A DNA stretch of 35,285 nucleotides from Methylocystaceae bacterium (GTDB lineage Bacteria; Pseudomonadota; Alphaproteobacteria; Rhizobiales; Beijerinckiaceae): contig OMIO01000070.1 in NCBI GenBank assembly GCA_900299115.1, positions 1-35,285 of the forward strand, written 5' to 3'. This document shows positions 27,518-35,204 of this stretch, in pieces. The notes under the pieces are model-generated. The model was given only the letters and a program-made list of their open reading frames with translations, made no database searches and was not told where the DNA came from. The number at the start of each line of letters is the position of its first letter. The first letter of the stretch is position 1. Position numbers and translations under genes: made by a program.

Positions 27518-28305
27518 GGCGCCTCGCTGCGCTCGCTTGTCTCTGGGACCTCAACATGAAAGCGCCGCATGACGCCATCCACGAGAGCCGCAGGTAGGAG
27601 CGTGAAGAACCGCATAGCGAGATACATAGAGTAAGGAAAAGCAATTACATCGCGTCGGCTTTGCAGTCCCTGCTGAATAATTTCAGCAGCTTTAACATCG
27701 CTTATAGCCCCTGGCTGCCATGATTTTGTTCGTGCTGACATGGGCGTTTTTACAAAGCCTGGTACAATAAGACTAACGCTAACGCCGTGAGCTGCTAGAG
27801 ATCCGCGCAGACAATCTGCCCACATATGGACGGCTGATTTGCTCGCGCAATATGCTGGCGAGTAGGGAAGGGCGCGGACTCCGGCCATTGAACCTACAAT
27901 AGCGAGTTGTCCACGGTGCCTGAGCTGCATAATTGCCATAGCGGGTTCGATAGTATTGAGAACGCCAGACAGGTTAATGTCTAGCGTTGCCCGCACTGCC
28001 GCAGGTGTTTCCAGAATCTGGCCTGGCGAAAGACCGCTTGCTATCCCGGCATTGGCGACAACGATATCAAGCGCTCTGTGTGTATCAGCTTCATGGATGA
28101 TCCGAGACATTTTTTCTTGGTCGCGGACATCGACAGTGTATGCTTGTGTCTCAAAGGCCCCTTTTGCGCGACAAGCCATGGCTGTCTGTTCAAGTCGTTC
28201 TGAATCTCGTCCCAAGAGAGCGAGGCTTGCTCCTTGCGCGGCGTATGCAAGAGCTAGCGCGCGCCCGATTCCACTAGAGGCGCCTGTGATCAGCAAGCGT
28301 TTCAT
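27514..28305 (-). CDS. short-chain dehydrogenase/reductase
   Basis: A 263-residue classical SDR. TGASSGIG at 7-14 binds the nucleotide, NAG at 85-87 stabilises the sheet, and Ser139, Tyr152 and Lys156 (YCASK) form the catalytic triad. A hydrophobic stretch near the C-terminus suggests membrane association. Within this operon the simplest role is NAD(P)H-dependent reduction of a 3-ketoacyl intermediate made by the neighbouring ketosynthase, as FabG does; this is inferred from position. The start overlaps the stop of the MaoC-type gene by four bases and its own stop overlaps the GT21 start. Confidence 0.88.
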   Translation of the reverse strand: MKRLLITGASSGIGRALALAYAAQGASLALLGRDSERLEQTAMACRAKGAFETQAYTVDVRDQEKMSRIIHEADTHRALDIVVANAGIASGLSPGQILETPAAVRATLDINLSGVLNTIEPAMAIMQLRHRGQLAIVGSMAGVRALPYSPAYCASKSAVHMWADCLRGSLAAHGVSVSLIVPGFVKTPMSARTKSWQPGAISDVKAAEIIQQGLQSRRDVIAFPYSMYLAMRFFTLLPAALVDGVMRRFHVEVPETSERSEAP

Positions 28306-28712
28306 GCCGCAGCCTCAGTCGGAGGGCGCAAGCGCGCTTCGCCTATAATTGCTGGCAGACGCTGTGAACCGTGTGCGAAGAGCCGAACAAATATCTCGGT
28401 GTCAGACACGCGTAATACTTTACCCGTTAGCTTCGCTGTCTCTCCGCGTAGGATTGGCTGGACAAATTTGCCGGAGAGGCCAATAATTTTTAGCTCGCTT
28501 CGCCAGTTTTTTAGCATCGGTTCAAAGGCGGCTAAAATTTTCATGCCATGTACCGGAGGCGCAGAGAAGCCGATTGACTGTGCCAGTTTTTCATCAAGAT
28601 GTAAGGGATTTGTATCACCAGAAATGTCAGCATAATGCTGCAAAGCGTCTGCATCGAATGGGCCAATGATAACTTCTGGAAGTCTTTCTCCAAGTGTGAT
28701 CGCGTAGCTCAT
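28302..28712 (-). CDS. MaoC-type hotdog dehydratase/hydratase, catalytic half
   Basis: This 136-residue hotdog protein carries the (R)-hydratase signature YADISGDTNPLHLD, where Asp33 and His38 are the catalytic pair. The motif FSAPPVHGMK follows, as in MaoC and HadB-like proteins. It should add or remove water across the 2,3 bond of an acyl-CoA or acyl-ACP. The preceding gene encodes a second hotdog protein without this signature, so the pair may form a heterodimer comparable to mycobacterial HadA-HadB. It overlaps that gene and the SDR gene by four bases each, suggesting coupled translation. Confidence 0.86.
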   Translation of the reverse strand: MSYAITLGERLPEVIIGPFDADALQHYADISGDTNPLHLDEKLAQSIGFSAPPVHGMKILAAFEPMLKNWRSELKIIGLSGKFVQPILRGETAKLTGKVLRVSDTEIFVRLFAHGSQRLPAIIGEARLRPPTEAAA

Positions 28713-29107
28713 GCTTTTGCTTTCAAAATATCTTGTGGCACAAGGCGCAATATGGTTTCTATTGTCGCTACAAGCTCATTGGTTGTTGTCTTAATTGTAG
28801 CTTCAATGATCAGACGTGAAGGGTCGGTTACGCGCTTCAATAGAACATAAAGATCATAGCTCTCGCCCAACGTTAGCTCTAGTGAATAGTAAAAGCTTTG
28901 AGACTCATGAACCGGAATTACGTCTTGAGACTGACAAAGTTCTTGAATAATTTTCAAGAGGCCTGGCTCTGTCAGCCAGATCGCAGGATAGGTAAGAGGC
29001 GCGGATAGGCCATCGCCGCCAGTCTCTAACGCATAAGTTTTTGCTCGTACCGGGTCGACTTGCAAGCGTAAGGGACCAAGAGATAAACATTGTTTATCAT
29101 TCTGCAT
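28709..29107 (-). CDS. MaoC N-terminal-like hotdog protein, probable non-catalytic dehydratase partner
   Basis: A 132-residue protein from the ATG at 29107; an upstream in-frame start at 29116 is possible. The pattern APLTYPAIWLTEPGL, then VHESQSFYYSLELTLGESY and later IIEATIKTTTNELVATIETILRL resembles the N-terminal half of double-hotdog MaoC dehydratases. The catalytic Asp and His of the hydratase motif are absent. It most likely supports its neighbour, which has them, by lining the acyl-binding groove. It overlaps the end of the ketosynthase gene by about 11 bases and the next gene by four. Fold assignment is from sequence feel rather than a search. Confidence 0.7.
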   Translation of the reverse strand: MQNDKQCLSLGPLRLQVDPVRAKTYALETGGDGLSAPLTYPAIWLTEPGLLKIIQELCQSQDVIPVHESQSFYYSLELTLGESYDLYVLLKRVTDPSRLIIEATIKTTTNELVATIETILRLVPQDILKAKA

Positions 29108-30332
29108 GGGTAACAATCAGCACAGCGTTTATTCCGCCGAAGGCGAATGAATTCGACATGGCGGCCTCAATTTTTTGTTTTTGCGCAATATTAGGAGTTG
29201 CGTTAATCGGACAGCGCGTGTCTGCTTCAATAAAATTTATTGTCGGTGGAGCGATTTGCTCCCTTAATGCATTGATTGCTATCGAGAGCTCTAGGCCGCC
29301 GCTCGCTCCAAGTGCGTGACCATGGATTGGTTTTGTAGATGAGACAGGTACGCTACGGCCGTAATCACCGAAAACACGAATAATCGCCTCGGATTCTGTG
29401 ATGTCGTTGGCGTGTGTCGCTGTGCCGTGGGCGTTGATGTAATGGATATCTTCTGGACGCAGTTGGGCGTCTTCTAAGGCTAGTTCGATCGCATGGGATG
29501 CGCCCTCGAGATCGGGTCTTACTGGATCCTTAGCGTCGCTCGTGGTGCCATAGCCTGCTAATTCACATAAAGGAACATGACCTCTGGCGCGGGCTGCTTC
29601 AGCTGTTTCGAGTATAAAAATAGCCGCACCCTCTCCTAAGGACATACCATTGCGGCCAAGCGAGAAAGGCCGACAAAGATTAGGCGTTAAAACCCTTAAT
29701 CCTTCCCATGCGCGAATGGTCGCATTAATTACGCACGCCTCTGCGCCGCCAACGATTGCTTTTTCAATCATGCCTGATCGGATCATTTGCATGCCAAGCC
29801 CAAGCGCCTGGCTCGCTGATGAACATGCGCTGCCAATAGCAAAGGTGGGGCCCAAGCATGAGTAACGCATGCCCAAGGTTGTGGGGGCGGCGCTCGGGAT
29901 AAGTTTTGGAACGCTCAGCGTTTCTGGTCGAATTTTATCTACGTAATAACGATAAATACCGTCTTCAATAGTTTCCATGCCGCCAATGCCTGTGCCAATT
30001 ATGACTGCGGTTTTTGGGCCGGCTATGCCTTTGCGGTCGAACCCGGCCTGCGCAATAGCCTCATCGGCGGCGACTACAGAAAATTGCGTGAAAGGATCAC
30101 AAAACGGAAGTACATTGCCTTCTATGTGGGCGCTAGGGTCAAAATCTGGGACTTGAGCCGCAATCTTAATGCGTCCGTCATAAGGTCGTCGTGTCTCTAG
30201 CGGGCGCACTTGGGATAGACCATCCCGCGCAGCGCGCCACAGGCGGTCCGCTCCTAAGCCAGAGGCGCTCGCCACGCCCATACCAGAGATGACGACACGG
30301 CGTCCCGCCGTACGCCCAGAGGCGCGGGTCAT
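29097..30332 (-). CDS. beta-ketoacyl-ACP synthase, FabF/NodE-like
   Basis: A condensing enzyme of 411 residues with a complete Cys-His-His triad: Cys170 in GSACSSAS, His302 in NAHGTAT and His339 in HGHALGASG. It should extend an acyl chain by two carbons from malonyl-ACP. Several stretches resemble rhizobial NodE more than housekeeping FabF, such as AWEGLRVLTPNLCRPFS and the VFGDYGRSVPVSSTK region. NodE works with the carrier NodF to make the special acyl chain of Nod factors. Here the gene directly follows its own carrier protein gene. No nod genes are present, so a role in nodulation signalling is not implied. Confidence 0.92.
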   Translation of the reverse strand: MTRASGRTAGRRVVISGMGVASASGLGADRLWRAARDGLSQVRPLETRRPYDGRIKIAAQVPDFDPSAHIEGNVLPFCDPFTQFSVVAADEAIAQAGFDRKGIAGPKTAVIIGTGIGGMETIEDGIYRYYVDKIRPETLSVPKLIPSAAPTTLGMRYSCLGPTFAIGSACSSASQALGLGMQMIRSGMIEKAIVGGAEACVINATIRAWEGLRVLTPNLCRPFSLGRNGMSLGEGAAIFILETAEAARARGHVPLCELAGYGTTSDAKDPVRPDLEGASHAIELALEDAQLRPEDIHYINAHGTATHANDITESEAIIRVFGDYGRSVPVSSTKPIHGHALGASGGLELSIAINALREQIAPPTINFIEADTRCPINATPNIAQKQKIEAAMSNSFAFGGINAVLIVTHAE

Positions 30333-30596
30333 TTATTGTTTACCGCGTTCTTTCTGGATCTGGTCAGCGAGCGCTTCAATAAGACTTTTTACATCTTTCG
30401 CTTCCTGGAGAGAGCCATCCATTGGAATATAGACGTTAAATTTCTCTTCTAGGGCCGTAAGAATCATTACAATGTCAACAGACTTGAGGTCGAGGCTTTC
30501 AATCGTTGCGTCGGGGGTAATTTTAGAAATATCAACCATGCCCTCGGAAGCAATTACCTCTTTAATCTCTTGAATTAACTGGGTGTTATCTGTCAC
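30333..30596 (-). CDS. acyl carrier protein, NodF-like, with non-standard attachment motif
   Basis: An 87-residue carrier protein. The family helix II region reads SLDLKSVDIVMILTALEEKF, with Ser39 as the likely phosphopantetheine site. The usual DSL triplet is replaced by KSV, so recognition by the general synthase may differ. The product starts with GTG at 30596, supported by GGAGG six bases upstream. It ends immediately before the ketosynthase ATG, so the two are cotranscribed and probably coupled. A dedicated carrier next to a NodE-like ketosynthase suggests a pathway kept apart from bulk fatty acid synthesis. Confidence 0.88.
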   Translation of the reverse strand: MTDNTQLIQEIKEVIASEGMVDISKITPDATIESLDLKSVDIVMILTALEEKFNVYIPMDGSLQEAKDVKSLIEALADQIQKERGKQ

Positions 30597-30899
30597 AAAT
30601 CCCTCCGTTCGGGTCTCTCCGGCCGCAACAGGCAGACGCTGGATCCAATTATGGAAGCGCCGGGACGCCGGGATACATCATCTTGGCTCAGCACGGTCTC
30701 GGAGTTAAGAGCCCTAAATCGGTGCATCAGGGCTCGGTTCCGGGCTCGGAGAGGGCCCTGTCGCATGAGGCGACACTCACTTGGTTACGGGTTTTAGCAA
30801 CGAAAATCAAAGGGGACGTGTTGTCCTGGCATGTTTCCTGTGGCCCAAGGCGCCGCTTCATGCGAAAAGGCGCGGGAAAGTTGAGGGGTTCAAGATAAA
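30597..30899. other. divergent intergenic region with GC-rich hairpins
   Basis: This 303-base gap separates the divergent carrier-protein operon and mutA. It is more GC-rich than other gaps and holds several structures. GAGCCCT (30709-30715) pairs with AGGGCTC (30729-30735). GGGCTCGG is directly repeated at 30730-30737 and 30742-30749. TGTCGC pairs with GCGACA at 30759-30775. I see no tRNA and none of the conserved boxes of a cobalamin riboswitch. It may be a structured leader for mutA or simply promoter DNA. Confidence 0.45.
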
Positions 30900-32765
30900 A
30901 TGACTGCGCAAGAGACTGCAATCACAGGGGTTTTTCCACAGGCAACCGAGGCCGAATGGCGCAAGCTTGTGGATCGAGCGCTCAAAGGCGGTTCTTTTGA
31001 TGGGCTTGTTTCTAAAACGTATGACGCCATTGCTATGGCTCCCCTCTACGCGCGTGCGCAGGCGGCTGGACCTAAAGTTTACCGGCGAACGCCCGGGCGC
31101 TGGTCTATTCTGTCACGCTTTGACCACCCAATGCCGGAAGTAGCCAATCAGCTTGCGCTTGAAAATCTTGAAGGCGGCGCAGATGGGTTGCATGTGGTGT
31201 TTGCCGGCGCGCAGGGTTCCTATGGTGGCGGCCTAACTGACGATAGCGAAGAAATGATTGCTATCGCCTTTGACAAAGTGCGTTTTGATTTCAGCATTCC
31301 GATAATCATCGAGCAATCTCCGCTTGCGCCTCGCGCAACAGAGTCAATTTTACGATTTATTGATCGCCATCATGTCGAGCCCTCTTTGACGCGTGTATCG
31401 TTTGGATATGATCCAATCGGCTTGCAAGCTTTGCACGGATTTCTTGAACAGCCCTGGGCCAGCACATCCAAGCAGTTTGCCGAAAACGTAAAGCACGTTG
31501 CTGCAAAGGGTTTTAAAATTGGGGTAGCCGTTGCCGACGCTCGCGTCATTCACTCTGCCGGCGGTACTGAAAGTCAAGAGTTGGCGTTTGCCCTCGCTAC
31601 GGCTCTCGCATACCTTCGTGCTTTGGCGGATAATGGCATGAATATTGACGAGGCGCGCAGTTTAATAGCCTTTCGTTTTGCTGTTGATGCAGACGAGTTT
31701 TTAAGCATCGCAAAATTCAGAGCCATTCGACGACTTTGGGCGCGGGTAGAGGAGGTTTGCGGTCTTCAACCAAAGCCTGCGCTCATTTCCGCTGAAACCT
31801 CGTGGCGTATGATGTCTCGTCTTGATCCATGGAATAATATCCTAAGAGGTACCTTGGCGACATTCTCTGCAGCTATCGGAGGCGCTGACACCATTACTGT
31901 ACTACCGTTCACACAAGCGCTAGGAGCTCCTGATGCTTTTGCGCATCGTCTTGCTCGTGACACTCAGCTTGTGTTGCAAGATGAATCTCATTTAGAGGCG
32001 GTTGATGATCCAACTAGTGGGGCGGGTAGTTTTGAGGCCTTGACGCAGGAACTGTGCAATCGAGCATGGGATGATTTCCAGAATATTGAAGCGCAAGGGG
32101 GCGTTTCGAAAGCGCTTGAGAATGGAAAGCTTCAAGGAGCTGTTGCTGAAACCGCTAATCAAAGAGCTAAAAATGTAGCGCGAGCGAGAGAAAAGCTCAT
32201 TGGCGTTAATGAATTTCCAGATATTCATGAAAAAGAACTTCATGTGCTTTCGTCATATGACACGCGGTGGCGCAGCTTAACGGCGCCTCAAAGCGCATTG
32301 ACGACGTCAGCCCTAGCTCCTCGTCGGCTTTCAGAGCCATTTGAAACTTTAAGAGATGCTTCAGACGCCCTTCTTAAAAAAAATGGCGTAAGACCAAAAA
32401 TTTTTCTAGCTAACCTTGGGTCGATCGCTGTTTTCACTGCACGTGCAAATTTTTCTAAAAATTTTTTTGAAGCAGGCGGCATCGAGGCAATTTTTGGACC
32501 CGAGACAGACAAAAATGCTGATATCGTTGATGCTTTTTCTAACTCGGGAGCAAAGCTCGCCTGTCTTTGTTCAAGCGATCGTTTGTATGGTGAGCATGGA
32601 GTGCAGCTCGCCAAACAATTAAGGCAAGCCGGCGCTAAACTTTACTTGGCAGGAAGACCGGGTGAATTAGAGCAACTAATGCGTCAGTCTGGCATAGAGC
32701 GTTTCATTTATGTTGGATGTGATATGTATGAAATTTTAAGTGATGCATTCAATGAGGCAAAATGA
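30900..32765 (+). CDS. mutA: methylmalonyl-CoA mutase small (beta) subunit
   Basis: The 621-residue protein aligns in pattern with the non-catalytic small subunit of heterodimeric methylmalonyl-CoA mutase, which isomerises methylmalonyl-CoA and succinyl-CoA. Family segments are WSILSRFDHP, NLEGGADGLHVVFAGA, ETSWRMMSRLDPWNNILRGTLATFSAAIGGAD in pieces and NLGSIAVFTARANFSKNFFEAGG. The C-terminal flavodoxin-like domain lacks the DxHxxG cobalamin motif, as expected for this subunit. The catalytic mutB normally follows but is absent here. Instead the gene overlaps a small secreted-protein gene by four bases (ATGA). The ATG at 30900 is preceded by a GAGGGG sequence. Confidence 0.93.
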   Translation: MTAQETAITGVFPQATEAEWRKLVDRALKGGSFDGLVSKTYDAIAMAPLYARAQAAGPKVYRRTPGRWSILSRFDHPMPEVANQLALENLEGGADGLHVVFAGAQGSYGGGLTDDSEEMIAIAFDKVRFDFSIPIIIEQSPLAPRATESILRFIDRHHVEPSLTRVSFGYDPIGLQALHGFLEQPWASTSKQFAENVKHVAAKGFKIGVAVADARVIHSAGGTESQELAFALATALAYLRALADNGMNIDEARSLIAFRFAVDADEFLSIAKFRAIRRLWARVEEVCGLQPKPALISAETSWRMMSRLDPWNNILRGTLATFSAAIGGADTITVLPFTQALGAPDAFAHRLARDTQLVLQDESHLEAVDDPTSGAGSFEALTQELCNRAWDDFQNIEAQGGVSKALENGKLQGAVAETANQRAKNVARAREKLIGVNEFPDIHEKELHVLSSYDTRWRSLTAPQSALTTSALAPRRLSEPFETLRDASDALLKKNGVRPKIFLANLGSIAVFTARANFSKNFFEAGGIEAIFGPETDKNADIVDAFSNSGAKLACLCSSDRLYGEHGVQLAKQLRQAGAKLYLAGRPGELEQLMRQSGIERFIYVGCDMYEILSDAFNEAK

Positions 32766-33139
32766 ACAGAGTTGTTTTGATTATAATGCTTGGTCTGATT
32801 GGTACTGATGCTTCGGCGGTTGCATCAAAATCGATTCAGCCAGGGGGAGGGAAAGTAAACGGAGTTTGGTCGGTGCAGGCGACAACTACCGTCGGCGCCT
32901 GCTCAAACTTAATTCCAGATCGTTTGGTTATCGTGGATAATAAAATCACTGAAACAACTGGCGCCAATGTTTCGGTATGGGGATTTATAGATGAAACCGG
33001 AGCGATTACTGCGCGCTTTACAAGTTCTGATGAGCATGTCACGCGTTTTCATGGGCGGTTTCGTGGAGCAAATGGCGCCGGCGCTTGGTCTTCTTCAACA
33101 GATTTATGTGGAGGAAGTTGGCGCGCAGTGCGTCAATAG
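32762..33139 (+). CDS. small secreted protein of unknown function
   Basis: A 125-residue product with an N-terminal signal peptide (VVLIIMLGLIGTDASA, cleavage near residue 19) and a mature domain of about 105 residues. Two cysteines, in GACSNLIP and DLCGGSW, sit near the ends of the mature domain and could form a disulfide. Alternating hydrophobic and polar residues suggest a small beta-sandwich or lipocalin-like fold. I do not recognise the family. The ATG overlaps the mutA TGA as ATGA, so it is translated with mutA despite being exported. The stop is 20 bases from convergent L,D-transpeptidase. Confidence 0.78.
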   Translation: MNRVVLIIMLGLIGTDASAVASKSIQPGGGKVNGVWSVQATTTVGACSNLIPDRLVIVDNKITETTGANVSVWGFIDETGAITARFTSSDEHVTRFHGRFRGANGAGAWSSSTDLCGGSWRAVRQ

Positions 33140-33159
33140 TAATTCTTAGCACTTATAAA

Positions 33160-34461
33160 CTAGTTTTCATTCTCTTCATTGTGGGTCAAGCCACTAGAGC
33201 CCGCTTGTTGTGTTGCTTGCACACCAGAGGAAGGAGCCATAGTAGCGGCGTCTACAACGCCGAGGCCATCACGTTGGTAGATATCATCTCTAAATTGAGT
33301 AACGCCGTCAGGCGCTCCCCAGCCGGTTACATAAACCCAATAAACAGGCACAGCAGGCGTAATTTTAACATCCACGCGTTCACCGGAAGCAATCACTTGA
33401 TCAATATGATCGCGATCCCAGCCAGGGGTCTCTCTCAGTAAAAAGGCGACATAGTCACGTACATTTTGTAATCTAATACATCCCGATGATACAAAACGAA
33501 AATCGTCTCCGAATACGCCTTTAGCGGGAGTATCGTGCATATATACGCCGTAAGGGTTCGCAATATCAATACGCACGACGCCAAGAGAATTAAAATCACC
33601 GCCAATATCCTGGCGAAATTTATAATTCATTGCATCTAAAGAGCGCCAGTTAATTTGCTCAGGCTGGAGCTCCTGCCCATCTTTATTATAAACACGGATA
33701 TGGCTATCGCGAAGATAATTAGGATCGGCCTGCATCTTGGGAATTAGATCTTTGCGAATGACCGAAGCAGGCACTGTCCAAAATGGATTAAAATTAATCT
33801 GGATTGCTTTGGTCTGCATTACTGGCGACTGTCGATCAATTTTGCCAACGCCAGCAATATGGTGGGTGACTACTGCTCCATTCTCTACCGTTTCGACTTG
33901 CGCAGCTGGGATATTTGCGGTGACATATCTATTGCCAAGGTCTTTTGAAAAACTGCGCAAGCGCACCAGATTAGTCTCAAGTTGACGGAGGCGGGTCTCG
34001 GCGGGGACATTGAGCGCGGTGAAAGTTTGTTGGTTGACTACGCCTGTTTCAATTATTCCGTGGCGCGCTTGGAATCTTCTTACGGCCGCTTCAACATAAG
34101 AATCAAAAATTGGGCTTGCGCCAGTCTCAGAGCCAATGTCTCCAGATATAATCAATCTTTTTCTTAATACTGAGACTGCTGGGCTGTTGGTTCCAAGTTT
34201 CAGCTGATGTGACGATGAAACTTGAGGCCAGCCGCCATTGGCGACAATATTACGAAAGCGATCAATGGCAGTCTCTGTGGCTACGACAGTCTGCTCGGAT
34301 AAAATAGGCGTCGTTGACCTTGAAACCGTAAGGCGTGCGTCGGCATCATAGCGTTGCGCCCACTCCGCTTGTTCTTCCGCTCGAGCTGAGTCCACGGTTA
34401 TGTGACTGAGCGTCGCCAAGAGAAGGCTGGCGGAAAGCTGAGAGATCGCATAATTGCGCAC
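33160..34461 (-). CDS. L,D-transpeptidase (YcbB-like) with peptidoglycan-binding domain
   Basis: An exported cell-wall enzyme of 433 residues that would form 3-3 crosslinks in peptidoglycan or attach proteins to it. A signal peptide covers about residues 1-28. A PG_binding_1-type region follows (PIFDSYVEAAVRRFQARHGI). The YkuD domain has HDTPAKGVFGDDFRF and the SSGCIRL motif, with His309 and the nucleophile Cys328. The start is taken at GTG 34461 because GGAG lies six bases upstream and the signal peptide then begins directly; a GTG at 34488 without a binding site would add nine residues. It faces the mutA unit convergently. Confidence 0.93.
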   Translation of the reverse strand: MRNYAISQLSASLLLATLSHITVDSARAEEQAEWAQRYDADARLTVSRSTTPILSEQTVVATETAIDRFRNIVANGGWPQVSSSHQLKLGTNSPAVSVLRKRLIISGDIGSETGASPIFDSYVEAAVRRFQARHGIIETGVVNQQTFTALNVPAETRLRQLETNLVRLRSFSKDLGNRYVTANIPAAQVETVENGAVVTHHIAGVGKIDRQSPVMQTKAIQINFNPFWTVPASVIRKDLIPKMQADPNYLRDSHIRVYNKDGQELQPEQINWRSLDAMNYKFRQDIGGDFNSLGVVRIDIANPYGVYMHDTPAKGVFGDDFRFVSSGCIRLQNVRDYVAFLLRETPGWDRDHIDQVIASGERVDVKITPAVPVYWVYVTGWGAPDGVTQFRDDIYQRDGLGVVDAATMAPSSGVQATQQAGSSGLTHNEENEN

Positions 34462-34509
34462 CGAAGACTCCAATTCTTTTAAGGTCACGTGCTTTCACAG
34501 GCGTTTCGA

Positions 34510-34524
34510 AAAGCCGGTGGCTTT
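34510..34524 (-). terminator. possible terminator hairpin downstream of the LemA-like gene
   Basis: AAAGCC and GGCTTT form a perfect 6-bp stem with a three-base loop. Read on the minus strand, it is followed by an extra T and then TCG, giving only a short T-run. It lies about 125 bases past the LemA-like stop and 49 bases before the L,D-transpeptidase start. Weak evidence for separating the two units. Confidence 0.3.
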
Positions 34525-34649
34525 AAGCCTAGTAGTGGCTTTGATGTGGGGGTGATTCTTCCAAATTATAAGAGGCGAATAGTCCGGCGAATTTGTGGCC
34601 GTCTGGTTCGAGAGCTCAGATTATGGACATTTTCTCAACTTCTACGCCC

Positions 34650-35204
34650 TTAGGCTGGGATTTTTGCGAACCCGCCGCCGTCTACGCCAATGTCATGAAG
34701 ACCCCGCTGTGTATAATTAAAACGCTCAGCAAGCCGATTTATTGGGAATCTTCGCAGAGTCTTATTATAATCTCTGATTAAGTCAGTTAGAATCGGGCGC
34801 GATGCCTTCAGAGCATTCTCGATGCGCTGCATCTCCGAATGGAAAGAACAAAATTCATCAGACTGCCTTAATACGGGAATTTCTTGTGCGCATTGAAATA
34901 AGAGTATCACGGCTTCATCAACGCGTCGTTCAGCAAGCAATCCGGCGTGAGGAGAGGCGGCGCGGAGCGCATCAAGGTGAATTTTTACAATTAGTTCAAG
35001 ATTTTCATGATCGGTTACGGTAAATACGCGCAGGGCTTGGATGAGTTCATCTAACATATCATGACGCCGTTTTAAGAGACGCTCGGTTTCTTCAGTTTGT
35101 GAACCGCAAAGAGCGTCAAGTAATACAATGCGTTGATAAAGCGACCACAGGCCCAAGCCTATGCTTAGAATAATTCCAGCGAAGAGTAAAAGGAATAAAG
35201 CCAT
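34650..35204 (-). CDS. LemA-like membrane-anchored protein
   Basis: A 184-residue protein with one N-terminal membrane segment (ALFLLLFAGIILSIGLGLW) and a helical body. LLKRRHDMLDELIQALR matches the LemA signature, as does SEMQRIENALKASRPILTDLIRDYNKTLRRFPINRLAERF near the C-terminus. LemA proteins form a membrane-tethered four-helix bundle; their biochemical role is unclear. This copy is more diverged than typical LemA, with an unusual cysteine in DALCGSQ and QCAQE. The start is taken at ATG 35204 because AGAGG lies about seven bases upstream; an ATG at 35231 would add nine polar residues before the anchor. Confidence 0.8.
   Translation of the reverse strand: MALFLLLFAGIILSIGLGLWSLYQRIVLLDALCGSQTEETERLLKRRHDMLDELIQALRVFTVTDHENLELIVKIHLDALRAASPHAGLLAERRVDEAVILLFQCAQEIPVLRQSDEFCSFHSEMQRIENALKASRPILTDLIRDYNKTLRRFPINRLAERFNYTQRGLHDIGVDGGGFAKIPA

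Noticed and set aside
29097-30596. Nodulation genes nodE and nodF
   Set aside because: The ketosynthase and carrier resemble NodE and NodF, but no nodABC or other nod genes are near and the neighbours point to a different lipid product.
30650-30899. Cobalamin riboswitch upstream of mutA
   Set aside because: Hairpins are present, but I could not find the conserved B12-box or the other invariant riboswitch segments.
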